64,000 nt of DNA, taken from contig OZ004585.1 of the NCBI GenBank assembly GCA_963924555.1, positions 8,758,556-8,822,555 on the forward strand, in the 5' to 3' direction. A program made the position numbers and the translations under genes. The notes beneath the pieces were generated by a model. The model was not told where the DNA came from. It made no database searches and saw only the letters and a list, made by a program, of their open reading frames with translations. The DNA comes from Crambe crambe (taxonomy: Eukaryota > Porifera > Demospongiae > Poecilosclerida > Crambeidae). This document shows positions 31,008 through 47,710 of this stretch, piece by piece (within the stretch, counting starts at the first letter, position 1; each line of letters starts with the position of its first letter).

Positions 31008-33149
31008 AACACCAGCCCATAGAGTGGTTTATCAGCTCTCTGCTGGTGTTTTAAATTGGCAGCAAAGATCAAGTGAATGAAAAAAGACTTTAATTACATG
31101 AGTTAAATTTTGGTCTTCCATTTCCTTAATGGTCAGGAAATGACCTGTGACCTCCAACCATGAGAAACTTACTATAAAAGATGAGAAACTTACTATAAAC
31201 GATAAGCCTGATATTAGTAGTAGCAGTTTGAGTGTAGATTAAATCATTGTCATTTGCAGGGTCAGTGACACCAAGGGTGCAACGATAGTAGGGGTCGGAA
31301 TCGATGAGTTGGACATTTGATATCCTGAGTGATAAAGTGGAGGGGTCGATTGTGTAGCGGGGATCAGATGTGGGAGAGTTTATTGGCCTTCGATGTCTGT
31401 CCCTATAGACTTCTCCCGAGGACCCATTGGTCCAGGTCACAAAGTATTGCTGGATGAGACGACCTGGGGTTATGGAACAGTGGAGGACCGCCGTGGAACC
31501 AAGCTTGGCAAAAAATGTTTGTTCAGCCGGATTGAGCGACCTTTCTGGAAGAGCTGCACAGAAGAAGGGAGTGAGGGAGGGAGGGGAGGGGAGGGAGGGG
31601 AGGGGAGGGGAGGGGAGGAGATAGATATGTGCATTGATGTCTGACTAGGATAAATTGGTGATTAAAGATTGGGAAGTGATTGTATGTGCAGTGGAACCTC
31701 CAATTAATGGACACACTTGGACCCAGCATTTTGTTCTTTGTATATAGACCTTTGGAGAAATCATCTTCTCTATGTCACTTCCTGGATACCCACTTAGACA
31801 AAGTTGGGGGTTCATGTACTATAAAATCAAAGCTGTCTGGAAGATATTATAAAAGGTCTCTAGGAACCTAAGATCATTGACCTTGAAGAGTGTTAATAAA
31901 ACTGTGATCATGAAGACGTTGCAATGATCAAAGCTATTTTACAAAGCATAATTATTATTTGGTTTGAGGACATTATACCACTTCCTTCGGTGCATCATTC
32001 AAGTTATTCCTATCCACCCCCACATTCAAGTTCAAGTTATTTTTACAGTGATCAAAGTCAGCCAAGCAGTTTATAAATCTTGAAAGTCTGACAGGATATT
32101 GGAATAAAATACTTTCAGTTTATTTACGCATATACAGCATCACCATAGCTACGACTCAAATGCAGTTAGCTGCTTAACTTGAAACCCATCAAGTGAAGAG
32201 CTAGATAAACTATTAAAGTTAATGATCATTTCCTTCTTATCAATTAAATCAGAATCACTAAAAGAGAATGAATGAAAAGGATCACACAAGAAGCGTCTCT
32301 TCTACATAGTAAGGACTGCCCCCTCCCCAATAGTTTTATGATCCTGATTTGTGACCACCTCGCACTCAGCGAGGAAAAATATGCAAGGAATTGGGACTCT
32401 ATGAAATACATTATAGATTAATGCTTCCTCCTCTGCCATGCTACCACACACATGCGTGCACATGGGGGCACACACACACATGCACGAGTTCCCCCTATCC
32501 CTAGAGAAACAATTGAGGGCAAACACTGTGATTGGACAAGAATTTTGGACTGATATGATTGAAACTGAAGAAGCAAGCAAAAATCTCATAGCTAAGTGTG
32601 CAATAATAAAGTCTGGAGGAAGCAATACAACTCAAGAATGACAATTCAATACTAGTGATCATGAGGCTTCAAGCAGCTGCTAATCAGTAAAAATATAATT
32701 AGAAATGTGACTATGACCAATGAGAATTGTTATTAACTCATTATTATTATCATCATCGCTAGCCACCAATTAAACTATAACTGTTTAGTTACAGACATCA
32801 ACTCACCCACAAATGGGACAGGATTGCTCACTATGATATTGTTGTCATCCACACGAAATCCACAAGAATAGTTGCCTTCGAATTCCCTTGTGATCTGGAA
32901 GAGAATAGTGTTGGGGTTCGATCCTCTGGAGAGAGTTCTGCCTGCCTTTTCTCCCAGCTCCGTACCATCCAGCATGAAGATGGCATCGGGAGCAGGTTGG
33001 CCTGTTTCTGCATTTGTGCACTGGAAACTGATGAGGTTACGTTCCACTTGTCCACGAAAGCCTTCAAGGAGGAAGGAGGACGGTTGTTGCGAGAGGACTG
33101 CAACTCTCGTACAGATAAGGAGAAGGATGCGTAGAGACCCGAACTTCAT
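27734..33149 (-). CDS. Ig receptor 3: no coiled coil, short proline/serine tail
   Basis: 612 residues from exons 32807-33149, 31194-31553, 29226-29564, 28506-28796 and 27734-28239, all phase 1. Exon 1: signal peptide (MKFGSLRILLLICTR) and atypical Ig-like domain (ISFQC to EGNYSCGF), nearly identical to receptor 1 over about 80 residues. Exon 2: Ig (LHCSITPG, YFVTWTNG, YYRCTL). Exon 3: a diverged Ig (FNCTAVGDPAPKITW, VECVA). Exon 4: Fn3-like (RFRVSVGI). Exon 5: TM helix and a tail of about 130 residues without a coiled coil, ending in a Pro/Ser/Glu-rich segment with HVYQPLL. Exon 2 ends in two tandem donor sites 21 bases apart. An upstream in-frame ATG (33230) was passed over because it would bury the signal peptide. 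Confidence 0.82.
29582..29632. repeat. (GA)n then poly-G run
   Basis: A simple repeat just upstream of receptor-3 exon 3: about 30 bases of GA then about 20 G. On the minus strand it forms C and TC tracts next to the acceptor. Confidence 0.9.
29813..29923. repeat. 26-bp tandem repeat, about four copies
   Basis: The unit TCAGTCCTGTGTATAAGTGA-GCATGC is repeated almost perfectly in intron 2 of receptor 3. Confidence 0.9.
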
Positions 33150-33261
33150 GCTTCCTTCACTAGTGATCTCTGGATTCTTACTGCCGCCGGCTTTTATAAT
33201 TGTTACACTCAATTCCGCTACAGCTGACATTGTGGTTTTATCATTTCCGTTATTAATTTCA

Positions 33262-33273
33262 TGCGCATGCGCA
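33262..33273. promoter_or_regulatory. NRF1-type palindrome, promoter of Ig receptor 3
   Basis: A perfect TGCGCATGCGCA lies 113 bases upstream of the ATG of receptor 3, between it and the stop of receptor 4. Confidence 0.6.
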
Positions 33274-33397
33274 TTGGTATATTTGTTGTATAAATAAAAA
33301 ATTAATAAAATTTAAAAAATTTAAAAATATATATATATTTGTGATCGATTTCCTTCAGTTTTTTTAACTTCCAGACTTCCCAACTATGAAAAAAATG

Positions 33398-36300
33398 TTA
33401 TATACCTATTCTACTGGCTCGTTTTGTTCCATTTGGCACATTCTGATTGGTCAGTGCAGTACTAGTCTCATCTTCATCGTCCTTCAGACATTCCCTGAGC
33501 ACATTGTCCAGCTCAAGTTTGATTTTACTGTTCCTTCGCCCATAAGTTATAGCAGATTCGACAGCCTTTGCATATTCTTTAGCTGTTTCTTCAGTGAACG
33601 TATTCTCATCTTGGCCACCATCATCAGCTCGAATACGATTAGCTTTAGGCCTACTGTCATTGCAACAGTTGTAATTGACAGAACAATATTGTTGTTTGTT
33701 GATCATCTTATCAATTTTAACAAACTTGCCGATGACAGCCTGCAGACTCGATTTGGTGTTCTTGAAGTGAGCAAAGAGAATAATTAGGGCAATGATAGCA
33801 AACAGTGAGAACACCACCAGCAGGCACAGAAGCACCCAAAACCCACTTTCTAAGCCTGATAATCCAGCTCGATCTGAGGGGAAGGAGAATAGGATAAACA
33901 AGATAACAACAACAAAAACGTGTATTAGTACTAACACACAATACTCCGATCAGAGATGCTAGAAGTGGATGAGGTCTAACTGTGTCCTGTAGCTGATGCA
34001 ATAAAGTTTGTGGTCGATGGTATAACTATAGCTGTATGTATACTGCTCAGCATTTTAAGCTGCACTGCAAAATTAAATTAACTTCAAGAGAAGTCTATAT
34101 AAGGTAGAGAGTGACCATGGCAGGCATGCAGTGTATGTGGTTTTAGCTAAACTTCCAAAGATAGTGCAACAACACGACAGATTGTTGTGAGTTGAGTATA
34201 ACAGTTGTTGATATTCAAACTTAGTTTCTAGTCTCCTTCTTCAATGGACGAATAATTCCCAGAAGTAGCCATGCAGTCAAATTTTGCTAATTCTGGCCTG
34301 TAAACTTTCACTTTTGCTCTCAGAAACTCATTCATGCCAATCACTACCATCCTCTGATATCTTTGTTGCTAAAGCAAAAAATGAGTCTATATCACAAAAC
34401 TGTTTAACTAAACTCTGGATTGAAGTAAGATCTCCAATTATGCATGTGCTATGCACATGCTATGCATGCGCTATAATTATGTACTTACTATAGACATTAT
34501 TATCAATGTAGGGTGGTCCCACTGTACCATCATGCACCACACGAACTTCAACTTTGAAGCTATCGTAAGGGACCCTGTCTCGAAAGGCTATGTGGTTAAT
34601 GGTGCTGGTATTATAGTAGAAGATGGAGGGCTCTCTTGTCGTGGTCAGTGCTTCGTTCTGAGCGTCCGTGTATTTGATCTGCAGAGCGATTGGCACCAGT
34701 AGAGGTCTCAGTAGACTCACTTCAAACACGAATCCACCATTTCGCAGAGCAATGGGATTCAAGTCACGAAGTGTACCTGTATCACAGGGAAGTAAGAAGT
34801 ATTTTGACATCAGCCCAGCCTACCAGGGGCAAGTATCATTAGGTCTAATTATGCCGATTAATGATAAATGCTTTTAGCATGGCATAAAATAATGATTATT
34901 ATAGAGTGTCATGACTTTGGGGTTTCCTGCTGTGAGTAGAACTTGTAAGTTTGTAATGATAGAGTCTGTGGTCACATTACCTCTATTCAAAATACAAATC
35001 TGTGTCTAGAGGGTATTTTTGTTTAGACAGGTTTTCTATAATTATTTGGAAGTTCTACAAAACAGGTTCTTGAGTTTCCATTAGGATATTTTCCTTGCAA
35101 AAAAGGGGACAGCCATGGATGCTATTCCCCTATTTCAGCTGCAAATAAGCTAGCTAGCCAGCTGGCTGAATTCAAGTGCCGTTTCTAACCTATCACTGAT
35201 TCACAGGAAAAAAAATTTTGTGTTGGTAAAAAACAAAATCTCACAAAATCGTTGCACTCTTCACCCTTCCCCCTCTCCCCCAAGCTCTCTCTCTCTCTCC
35301 CCCCCCCCCCCCCCAAGACCAAACACGCAAGGGTCTGATTGTGTTCATGCATTGGAAAAGGGAAAGTGTCCTTGTAGCCTGCACTAGAAAGGTGACCCCA
35401 GAGCTAGAGGAGAGCAGCCTTGCGGCCTGCACTGGTAACCTGAATCCCCCCTTTAATGATCAAAACAGAGGCTGACCAAATGCATTTCTTGGGAAGCATC
35501 TCTAAGTATGCAATGTTTCAACACTTTAGCACACGTCCCAGCCCATCCCACATGTACTGTACCAGGTAAAAAATGCATGCATGCAGAGAGTTGATAGCTA
35601 CAATGCCACATGGAAGTAACTGAGCCTAATTCGATGTCTAGTTGGACAGATACGCAGAATAGCTGTTTGCTGTGCACCTCCATACCTCCTCTATCCAAGA
35701 AATTGATGGAATTTTTTTTTCAAACAAGAAAGCTATTCATGTAGTTCTCTGTAGTATGGATGAGCCCCAAGTATGTCCATGCATTGGCATAATTCATATA
35801 GGATCACATGCATGCATGCAACATGCGTACATGCATGCATGTGGGTATTTCCTGACTGAAAGCCCAGATACTTCAAATAAAGTACTTAATAAGGAAGGGT
35901 AGACCTCGCACACATAATATGGAGTGTCCCAGGTTTTAGGTGTAGTAAGTAAGTCACCCAATTGAATTTCCCCAAATGCTTCCTCAAATTCTCCCTCATC
36001 AGAACTTTGACCTGAGGTTTAGTCATAATTACATCATTTTACAGGCTCACAGTAACACTCTGTTATTGTCCAGACATAATAGCAGTTTTAATGTATCTAT
36101 AAAAAAAATGGTTGGACAAAGGCAGAAAATGACCGGACAAATGAAGAAATTGATCGAAAATTAATGTCCTATGACTGACTGTTATTATGAGCCCTGTAAT
36201 TATAATGAATGGGAGAGTCTGTAGAGTGAGGCATAATATATTAGCATTACATAATTGTTATTATTACCACTTGGCACTCACTCAAGACTGCTAATGATGC

Positions 36301-37785
36301 TTGAGCAGTCTCTGTAGCGATCACTTCCATCTGCTCTGAGATGTAGCGAGCAACACACTCTACAATGCCGCTATCGAATCCCTCCAGATTCTTGACAGTC
36401 AAGACGCTATTGGATACCATACCCCCAACTTCTCTATTGTTGTTGGGCATTGATCTCGTTGAAATGTCGTATTTGTCTCCATCCTCTGCCACGCGTTCAT
36501 TATGTCTCCAGGTTATGTACGGATGACGAGGGGAACTTAAAACAGAGCACTTGAAGGTGACATTGGAGGCTGTCTGTAAAGTAACCACCTCCGAATCCGG
36601 TCCAGTGATAAATGTAGGAGGTTCTATGGAGAAGAGAAGATAACTGAAGTGCTAAAGTGTCCCTAAATCTTCGAATCAGGGTATTATTTTTATCGCTGAA
36701 GGGATCCCCTCTCCTAGATTAGCGGTGTTTCTGCCCCCATATTTCAATATTCAAAGTCCCTTCTAATTAGTCTTTACTGTTAGAGATCACATGGTTGTGT
36801 TTGAAAGTTTTTGTTGAACTCTCACCTTTATGATAACTTTTTTACTTATGGAATACTTACTGAAAATTGAAAGCCTTAAGTTTGCATTTTCTGTCTGGTG
36901 GTAAACGTAATCGCTCCTCAGTTCTTCCACTCCCAGCACACACTGGTAAGGTGTCTCACTGTCTGAGGGAGTCACGTCATCAATGAAGAGAGAGAAGTTA
37001 TTATAGTCCAGTGAGTAGCGATCGCTGAGGCGAATTGGAGCAGCATTATCTGCACGCAATCTTAGTGGTGGGATTTTGAAGAACTCGATGGTGTTATTGG
37101 AGGCATTTCTCCATGTGACGTAATATTGAGATACAAGGGCTCCTGGCGTGATGGAACAGTCCAGACGAGCCGTTGAACCAGTGGATGCAAAGGAGGTCCT
37201 GATCACTGGATCCTCACCATTGTTCGGTCGAGCTGTGTGCATGCATCAACAGAGAATATGTCAAAAGATTTTGTACGTGGGCTTATTATTATTATTTTAT
37301 TATTATTGTTGTTGTTGTTGTTGTTGTTATTATTATTATCTTTCAGCATTCAGTTTGTACTGCTATACCAAACCCACAGAACCAGATTATCACAAAACTT
37401 GTGGTTGGTAAATCAACTGCAGCTAGATATTCTTACTTTTGTCAATGATAAGCTTACCTACAAGTTGTATCGGAGGGCTCTGAGTTACACTACCAAAGGT
37501 CTCTGAGCCGCATCGGTAGCTTCCTTCATAAAGAGGGCGAATTAAATAAAGAACCCCCTCCGGGATTTCGGTAGCCCCTGGTAATTCGAAGCGACTCCCA
37601 TTCAAGAAGAAGTCGGCATCTCTCTGGAGGACCGTACTAGCGGCATCCCTACACTCCAGAATCACTAGGTTCCAGTCCACAGGGTCATCACTTCTCGAAA
37701 CGACCAAGAGAGAGTACTCTATTGGCTGCGCAGGTAGAGACAGCAAGAAACTGCCGAATGCTAGGAAAGTTAGAGTCGTTTTCAT
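33398..37785 (-). CDS. Ig receptor 4
   Basis: 601 residues from exons 37458-37785, 36861-37232, 36282-36623, 34489-34776 and 33398-33873, all phase 1. Exon 1: signal peptide (MKTTLTFLAFGSFLLSLPAQ) and atypical Ig-like domain (VILEC to EGSYRCG, FFLNG in place of the Trp strand). Exon 2: Ig (LDCSITPG, YYVTWRNAS, YQCVL). Exon 3: Ig (FKCSVLSSP, YITWRHN, VECVA). Exon 4: Fn3-like (SFKVEVRVVHDG, VGPP). Exon 5: TM helix, a short Cys-rich stretch and the tail module FTEETAKEYAKAVESAI, without a long coiled coil. The ATG at 37785 was chosen because it opens directly into the signal peptide. Receptor 5 ends 129 bases upstream. Confidence 0.83.
37276..37338. repeat. (TTA/TTG)n trinucleotide tract
   Basis: A simple repeat in intron 1 of receptor 4. 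Confidence 0.9.
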
Positions 37786-37835
37786 CGCTGCCAATGCATG
37801 CCCGCGGCAGAATGTGTGATTGAAGAGCACTTTAA

Positions 37836-37844
37836 GCATGCGCA
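37836..37844. promoter_or_regulatory. Half-intact NRF1-type site, promoter of Ig receptor 4
   Basis: GCATGCGCA lies 51 bases upstream of the receptor-4 ATG, between it and the receptor-5 stop codon. Confidence 0.45.
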
Positions 37845-37913
37845 ATGTGTTTTAACATTAATTTTATTTAATATGCTAATAATGACTAATATGACTAGTG
37901 GAGTAGTTTATAA

Positions 37914-42360
<4,447 letters not shown>

Positions 42361-42361
42361 A

Positions 42362-42394
42362 AGGCCACTCCAAATCAATTAGTAGTTTCTCATC
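42362..42394. repeat. Left arm of a 33-bp perfect inverted repeat
   Basis: It begins AGGCCACTCC and ends TTTCTCATC. An exact inverted copy is at 43812-43844, enclosing about 1.4 kb with one gene. This arm sits in the 5' leader of receptor 5. Confidence 0.85.
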
Positions 42395-42653
42395 CTGCTT
42401 CAATTTCCGCCCGCATGTGTTAATTAATGTTAAAATTTTCTCATTTGCGCATGCTCAATAGACCATGAGGTTAATGCTTTGAGTTCTTGCTATCAGTTGG
42501 TGGAAAGGTGAGTTTAATCCGTTCAAATCAAGAAGTTTACATGTATTTAAGTGTATTCAACTGCATTTATGGTTGTATTTATGGTCGTATTTAAGCTGGG
42601 ATAGTGTATAAATAGTTAGATCCTAATTGAAGCACACTTCTTTTACAAAATAG
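42395..42653. promoter_or_regulatory. Divergent promoter and 5' leader intron of the unknown gene
   Basis: TGCGCATGCTCA at 42447-42458 (NRF1-type, one mismatch in the right half) lies between receptor 5 (-) and the gene at 42654 (+). A donor (AAAG then GTGAGT at 42508) and an acceptor (AAATAG ending 42653) suggest a noncoding first exon for the + strand gene, with its ATG right after the acceptor. Confidence 0.5.
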
Positions 42654-43574
42654 ATGTCTCTTATAAAAGTGATGGTGACTGGTGGACCTGATTATCCAGT
42701 ACTGCTTCCTTGGCAGATACTAAGTGTACATGAACCGGATGAAACTTTCTTTTCCCTATTTGGAGGAAGGGTAAAGCCAAAATTTCTTGAAAAGCTTGCT
42801 CCAGATTGTGCTGCAGGTATGAAGCTAGAGAAATGTTGTGTGGGGGAATGTAAGGATGCCCTAGATGAAAGTGACTTATCATTGTCAGTATGTGAAGTAA
42901 CATCAGCTTTCGGTGTGTATGTCAAGTTTTTTGTGAGCATTCCTAGTTCCGAACAGGCTGAAAGTGCTGGCACTAGCAATCCTACTCGAAATGCATTTGA
43001 TATCCTCATGGAATCGTCTGTATCTTTATCCACTCCAGACACCCCATGCCGAGTTTCTGCTCGAAATAGGAAAGATGACCTCTATAATGCTATTATTGAT
43101 ATATTTGAAGAAAAAAATCTTGTTCTTCCTCGTAGTGATGCGAATGTATCAGGGAAACAGTTGGTTAAAGCATTATGCAATGTGTTATGGTATATTGATG
43201 GCCATCATGAAACTCTTGCTGTTCGATCCTGTCGTATTCCAGAAATTTTCTCACCTTTTCAGAACTATAACAAGCCTGAGCTTTCTAAGCACAGAAAACG
43301 AGAGCATACTAATTTCAGTGAAGTAGATTTACGAGGTTTGTCATCTGAACTATTTGTGTTACTACTCAATTCATATTGGAAACGAAGTGCATGGTCTTCT
43401 TTTAAAACCCATATTGAAGCTTTAGCTAGAAGCTTAGTTGATTATGCTGACTATTTATCAGATCAAAACAAGAAAATGAAAATTCACCATTCCCAGAATC
43501 TTCCTTCTCGTCAGATCTCTCAAGTTCATTTATTTCATCTTCTGTTAGTAGACCATCTCTTCTCAGTGACTTGA
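42654..43574 (+). CDS. Unidentified 306-residue protein between inverted repeats
   Basis: One long open frame with ATG directly after a plausible acceptor. The N-terminal 100 residues (MSLIKVMVTGGPDYPVLLPW to VYVKFFVSIPS) look like a small alpha/beta, perhaps ubiquitin- or PB1-like fold. A Ser-rich linker follows, then a helical domain (about residues 130-275) with W, H and C residues. I recognise no known family. Codon use is A/T-rich compared with the receptors. The 33-bp inverted repeats on both sides raise the option that it rides on a transposon or came in with one. The reading frame may continue through a donor near 43583 (GCAG then GTTATG). Confidence 0.55.
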   Translation: MSLIKVMVTGGPDYPVLLPWQILSVHEPDETFFSLFGGRVKPKFLEKLAPDCAAGMKLEKCCVGECKDALDESDLSLSVCEVTSAFGVYVKFFVSIPSSEQAESAGTSNPTRNAFDILMESSVSLSTPDTPCRVSARNRKDDLYNAIIDIFEEKNLVLPRSDANVSGKQLVKALCNVLWYIDGHHETLAVRSCRIPEIFSPFQNYNKPELSKHRKREHTNFSEVDLRGLSSELFVLLLNSYWKRSAWSSFKTHIEALARSLVDYADYLSDQNKKMKIHHSQNLPSRQISQVHLFHLLLVDHLFSVT

Positions 43575-44507
43575 ACAAGTGCAGGTTATGCATCTATAAT
43601 TATGTGTGTATTGTGCCTGTGATATGGAGTCTGATTCTCCCGACTTCTATCCACAGTGTTCTGACTGCAGCAACAGAGAAAAGATTCACAAATATGTTTT
43701 GCAAATTTTTAATTTTTATATTTATAATTTTTGACAAGGTGTTAACGAGGTGTTTATTTATAATTATACTTATTAAACCGCCCGCCCGCCCTCCCGCGTG
43801 CAATAGTAAGCGATGAGAAACTACTAATTGATTTGGAGTGGCCTAATCTGCAAAGATAGCTTATTCTTATTTTCTAGCTATTAATCGTGGCTCAGTTTAT
43901 TAGCTGCACGTCTCGCTACTCTTGCTGGTAAATCTATCGGCCACCGCACTATTTAACTGCTAGATAAAAAAAAATCTGAAGACTACCTGTACTTATTACT
44001 CATTATATACCGGTAAGTGGACTGGGAAAGTCCAGGTATTCATTTAAAAATTTAATCATTAATATTAATCTAGCTAGAAAATTAGCTTCCTGTTTACGTA
44101 ATGCCTATAAGGTAAGGCGCGGGGCTAGGGTATAATGTATAAGGTGGGGAAACTGCCCCATTGCTCCGCCTTGCCTTACAAGATGATTACTGAAGAGTAC
44201 AGTGGAACCCCTAAATGTGCTCTAATCAGGACACTTTTTCTTGTCCCAACACAATATAAATGTGTATAATTTAACCCCTGAAATAGGGACATCTCTCTAA
44301 TCAGGACACTTTTCGCTGGTCCCAAAGGTGTCTGCATTTAGAGGTTCCACTGTATAGGAAAATGATGATGTTTTTCTTATTAACTCTACAATTAGACTAA
44401 TGAGATCATAACAGCCAAAGATGATGATACTCCTAAATGCACTGGAATCAAGCTGACACACAAACATAGATTAATTATGCAATATACTCCTAAGTCCCTG
44501 CCATGAA
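43575..44507. other. Intergenic stretch with inverted-repeat arm and a MITE
   Basis: It holds the right arm of the 33-bp inverted repeat (43812-43844), a C/G-rich word CCGCCCGCCCGCCCTCCCGC (43779-43797) and a small TA-flanked MITE (44200-44352). No gene is seen. Confidence 0.7.
44200..44352. mobile_element. 153-bp MITE with CAGTGGAACC termini
   Basis: CAGTGGAACCCC (44200) is mirrored by GAGGTTCCACTG (to 44352), with TA on both sides. The interior contains CTCTCTAATCAGGACAC, the monomer of the giant satellite at 55245-56882. Confidence 0.8.
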
Positions 44508-47426
44508 CTAGTTGGATTCTTCTTCAATGATGCGCTGAGCAATAAGAACGCATTCATGTGCCAGTTTCATACATTCTTCATCATATCCTTCATCTATTTC
44601 ACTGCTGTCGTCTTTGTGTGATCTGAGAGGACCCCCATCAAATTGGATTCTTTTTCCTTTAACGTGTTCTATCAGTCTACTGAAACCTTCTAATTCTCCC
44701 TCTTTATACTTCAGTTGTCCCCTTACACTTTCCAACACTGTTCTCATGGTAACCAACTCTTTCTCGGTCTTATCCAATGCAGACTCCTTCTCTCGTAGTC
44801 TTGTTCTTGTGTGTTTATGATTGTTCTTCTCGGTTTCTACCTGTTGATTCACAATGATCAACTTTTCCTTAGTTTCCTCTAATTCCTTTTCTGTATCTTT
44901 CAAATTCTTCTCTGCAGTGGATAAATTTTCTCTCTCTGTTTCCAATTTTTTGCTCGTATTGTCATGATTGTTTAATTCTACTGTGTAATCTCTTTCTGCA
45001 TTGTTTTTTTTCTTGGAGAGATGCATACAGATGATGAAAGCAACCAGTGCACCAATGAGCAAGAGCGTGAAGATTATAGCAAGGGGGACAATGAAGAACA
45101 GGAGGGTCTTGTCTGCAGTAATAAATATACAGTAAAAGGGGGGGAGGGGAGGAGGAGGACGAGGGGAGAGGGGAGGGGAAAGGGGAGGGGAAAGGGGAGG
45201 AGGAGAGGGGAAGGGGAGAAGAAGGGATCGAGGGGGAAGAAGGGGAGGCCCAAGGGGGAGGGGGAAAGGGGAGGGGAAGAGAAGGCTGGAGGAGGAATTA
45301 GTAGTCTGGTACAGCCAACCCTTTACCATCTTTAAATTACATGTTAGACCAACTTTCCAGCTATGCCAGACTATCTTCCCCCACCCACAACTTCCACTCT
45401 AGTGATCTGCTTACTGAATTTGCTATATTTTTCTCCATTTCCACTGTAAGGTCCAACTGTATCCTTGTGAGCAAATGCCACTTCTACTCTGAAGAAATCA
45501 TAAGGAATAAAGTCTCTCTCCAGTGTGACACTGATCTTATCCTCATCCATGAATGGACCATAGCTCCTTGGCATTGAGTTCCCAGTGGCAACTTCAATGA
45601 AGCGAACGTTGAGTCTTAAAGGACTGAGGGAGAGTTGAGGAGGAGTCATTATCACAAGCACCTTCTCACCATGTATTGTCTGAAGGATCCTGAAACCATT
45701 ATGTTTGCCTGCATACATGATCATCATACGAGTCATTAAAAACCCGGTTCCCAAAAACCTGGGGAATCTCGTGGAGTGTTTGAGGTTACTATGTCACTAT
45801 GAACTCTTACCACAGAGCTCATAGAGTATTATATCACTCTTAGTATCTTACCACAGAGAGGAACTGACAGTAACTGACTACCTTAAGTGGTATTTGCCTG
45901 CAGACTATAATACTTCCATGTTGAATAAATTACTCACCTATAACAGAGAGCTCTGAGTGACTTTCATCCATTTCGATACCGTCCTCTGACTGGACCACAG
46001 CTACACACTCCACAGGTCCTGAATCAATTGCATCAAGTGCTAAGATAGTCAGGAAACTCTGGACAACGAAGTCGTTACTCCTTTCTGTACGGTTGGTCAT
46101 ATTAATTGCATACTTTTGATCAGTGACTGACACGTTTCTTCCTTTGTGCTTCCACATGATCACAGCCCTACCAGGAGAGCTCCTTGCTTCACACATGAAA
46201 GTAGTGCTTGAATCCTCAGTTGACAAAACTCGCATTTCTGGAAGTCTCTTTGTAATATGTGGGTTCCCTGAAGTCAAAGCAATACTAGCTCACATCATTA
46301 ATTAAAGAAAATTAGCTAGGGTAGAAGGTAATAGGGGGATTCTTTTCCTGTGTGACCAAATTAAAACCACAGTTAAGGGTAATTGCTTCCAAGGATCTTC
46401 CAGCATACACCATGAGGGGGTCTGCATGCATATGGGTACGAGGTTAACACCATGGATTGGCAAACTTGAACTCCTCTGGTTTAACAAGGTCTACTATCTA
46501 GTTAAACCCTAAAGAGTGAAAAGCTGTTGCTAAGCAGCTAGAGATTTCTTAGTATAGTGTTGTACTCACTGATGACAGTAAGCCTTTGTGTAGCTCTTTG
46601 TGTCTGGTTGTAAGGAAGTAGGCCTATGTTGAAATCTTGTACTTCCAGCAAACACCAGTAAGAAACAGCTCCATCCGCAAAATCGGCATCTCTTATGGAG
46701 AGTGAGAAGCTGTTTGGATTGATGGTATATTTCAGTGCTCCTAAGGCATTTGGTACAGGAGGTATGGCTGCAAATATAGTGCTTTGGTTAGAAGCATCGA
46801 CCCATCGGACGTGGTACCGAGATAGCTCTCTTCCTGGTGTTATCGAACAGTTGAGATTAGCAGTGGATCCGAGCATAGCTTCAAAAGTCCGTGATTCTGC
46901 TGTAATGGAGTTTTCTGGGCGAGCTACAGAATAATATAGCCATTAGCTAATGCATCATAATTATCAGCTGCAAGGAAATTTGTTCATGCAATGATTGCAG
47001 GGTATGAGCCTCAGCCTGTGAAGGCTGAGGAAACTCTTGGACTCAGAAACTGCATGATGCATTGATTTCTTCTTATAAAGATTTATTCTCACCTACTATG
47101 CGGATGGGTGAGCTACGCACTTCACCCAACCTGCAAGTGTAGTTGCCTTCAAAATTTCTGCTGATGGTCACTCGAGCTATCCCATTGCTGCCCACAAAGG
47201 CCCCAGGAAAAGGAACGTCATTGTAGTAGATGAGAGCATTGGTGGCAGGTATGGTGGGCAACCCATCCTCATCCAAAACGTGACATCTGAATTCTATCAA
47301 GTTCCAGGTGACAGGATCTGTATCAGATCTGGAGTGTATGAAATCCAACTCTAATTCTTGCGAGCTTGGTGTGCTCAGCACCACATTCAGCAATATGAGA
47401 GCTGCTACTATTAACTTGTAGTTCAT
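44508..47426 (-). CDS. Ig receptor 6, coiled-coil tail
   Basis: 638 residues from exons 47093-47426, 46570-46923, 45938-46267, 45415-45708 and 44508-45112, all phase 1. Exon 1: signal peptide (MNYKLIVAALILLNVVLS) and atypical Ig-like domain (IEFRC to EGNYTCRL). Exon 2: Ig (LNCSITPG, YHVRWVDAS, YWCLL). Exon 3: Ig (FMCEARSSPG, VIMWKH, VECVA). Exon 4: Fn3-like (FFRVEVAFAHKDTVGPYSG). Exon 5: TM helix, a coiled coil of about 110 residues rich in Glu/Lys, and an acidic end SSEIDEGYDEECMKLAHE that matches receptor 5. A TTTCAG acceptor three bases before the ATG suggests a noncoding 5' exon near 47510-47560. Neighbouring intron sequence is CT-rich. Confidence 0.85.
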
Positions 47427-47710
47427 CGTCTGAAAGGATTATGAAATTGTTTTATCTCAAGACATGCATTCTAAAAGACCACTACGTAGCTTACAGCTAT
47501 GCACTCACTCAGTTCAATGTATAAAACGGCGGTGGAAAGCGAGGTGGGTAGGTAGGTAGATCTGATTGCAAATTAGCTAGCGTCTCTCTTATTTTATGCA
47601 GCACAGAAGCTTGGGGGGAAATAGTCCCACGGACTTTCCCAGGTAGTTTTATGAGCTATAAATGGATCCATGCGGAAGTGGTTTTATACTCTAGTTACCA
47701 CGAATGTCAT

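Noticed and set aside
32302..32625. Minus-strand frame of 107 residues in receptor-3 intron 1
   Set aside because: No splice sites fit the receptor phases, composition is low in conserved motifs, and it lies within intron sequence.
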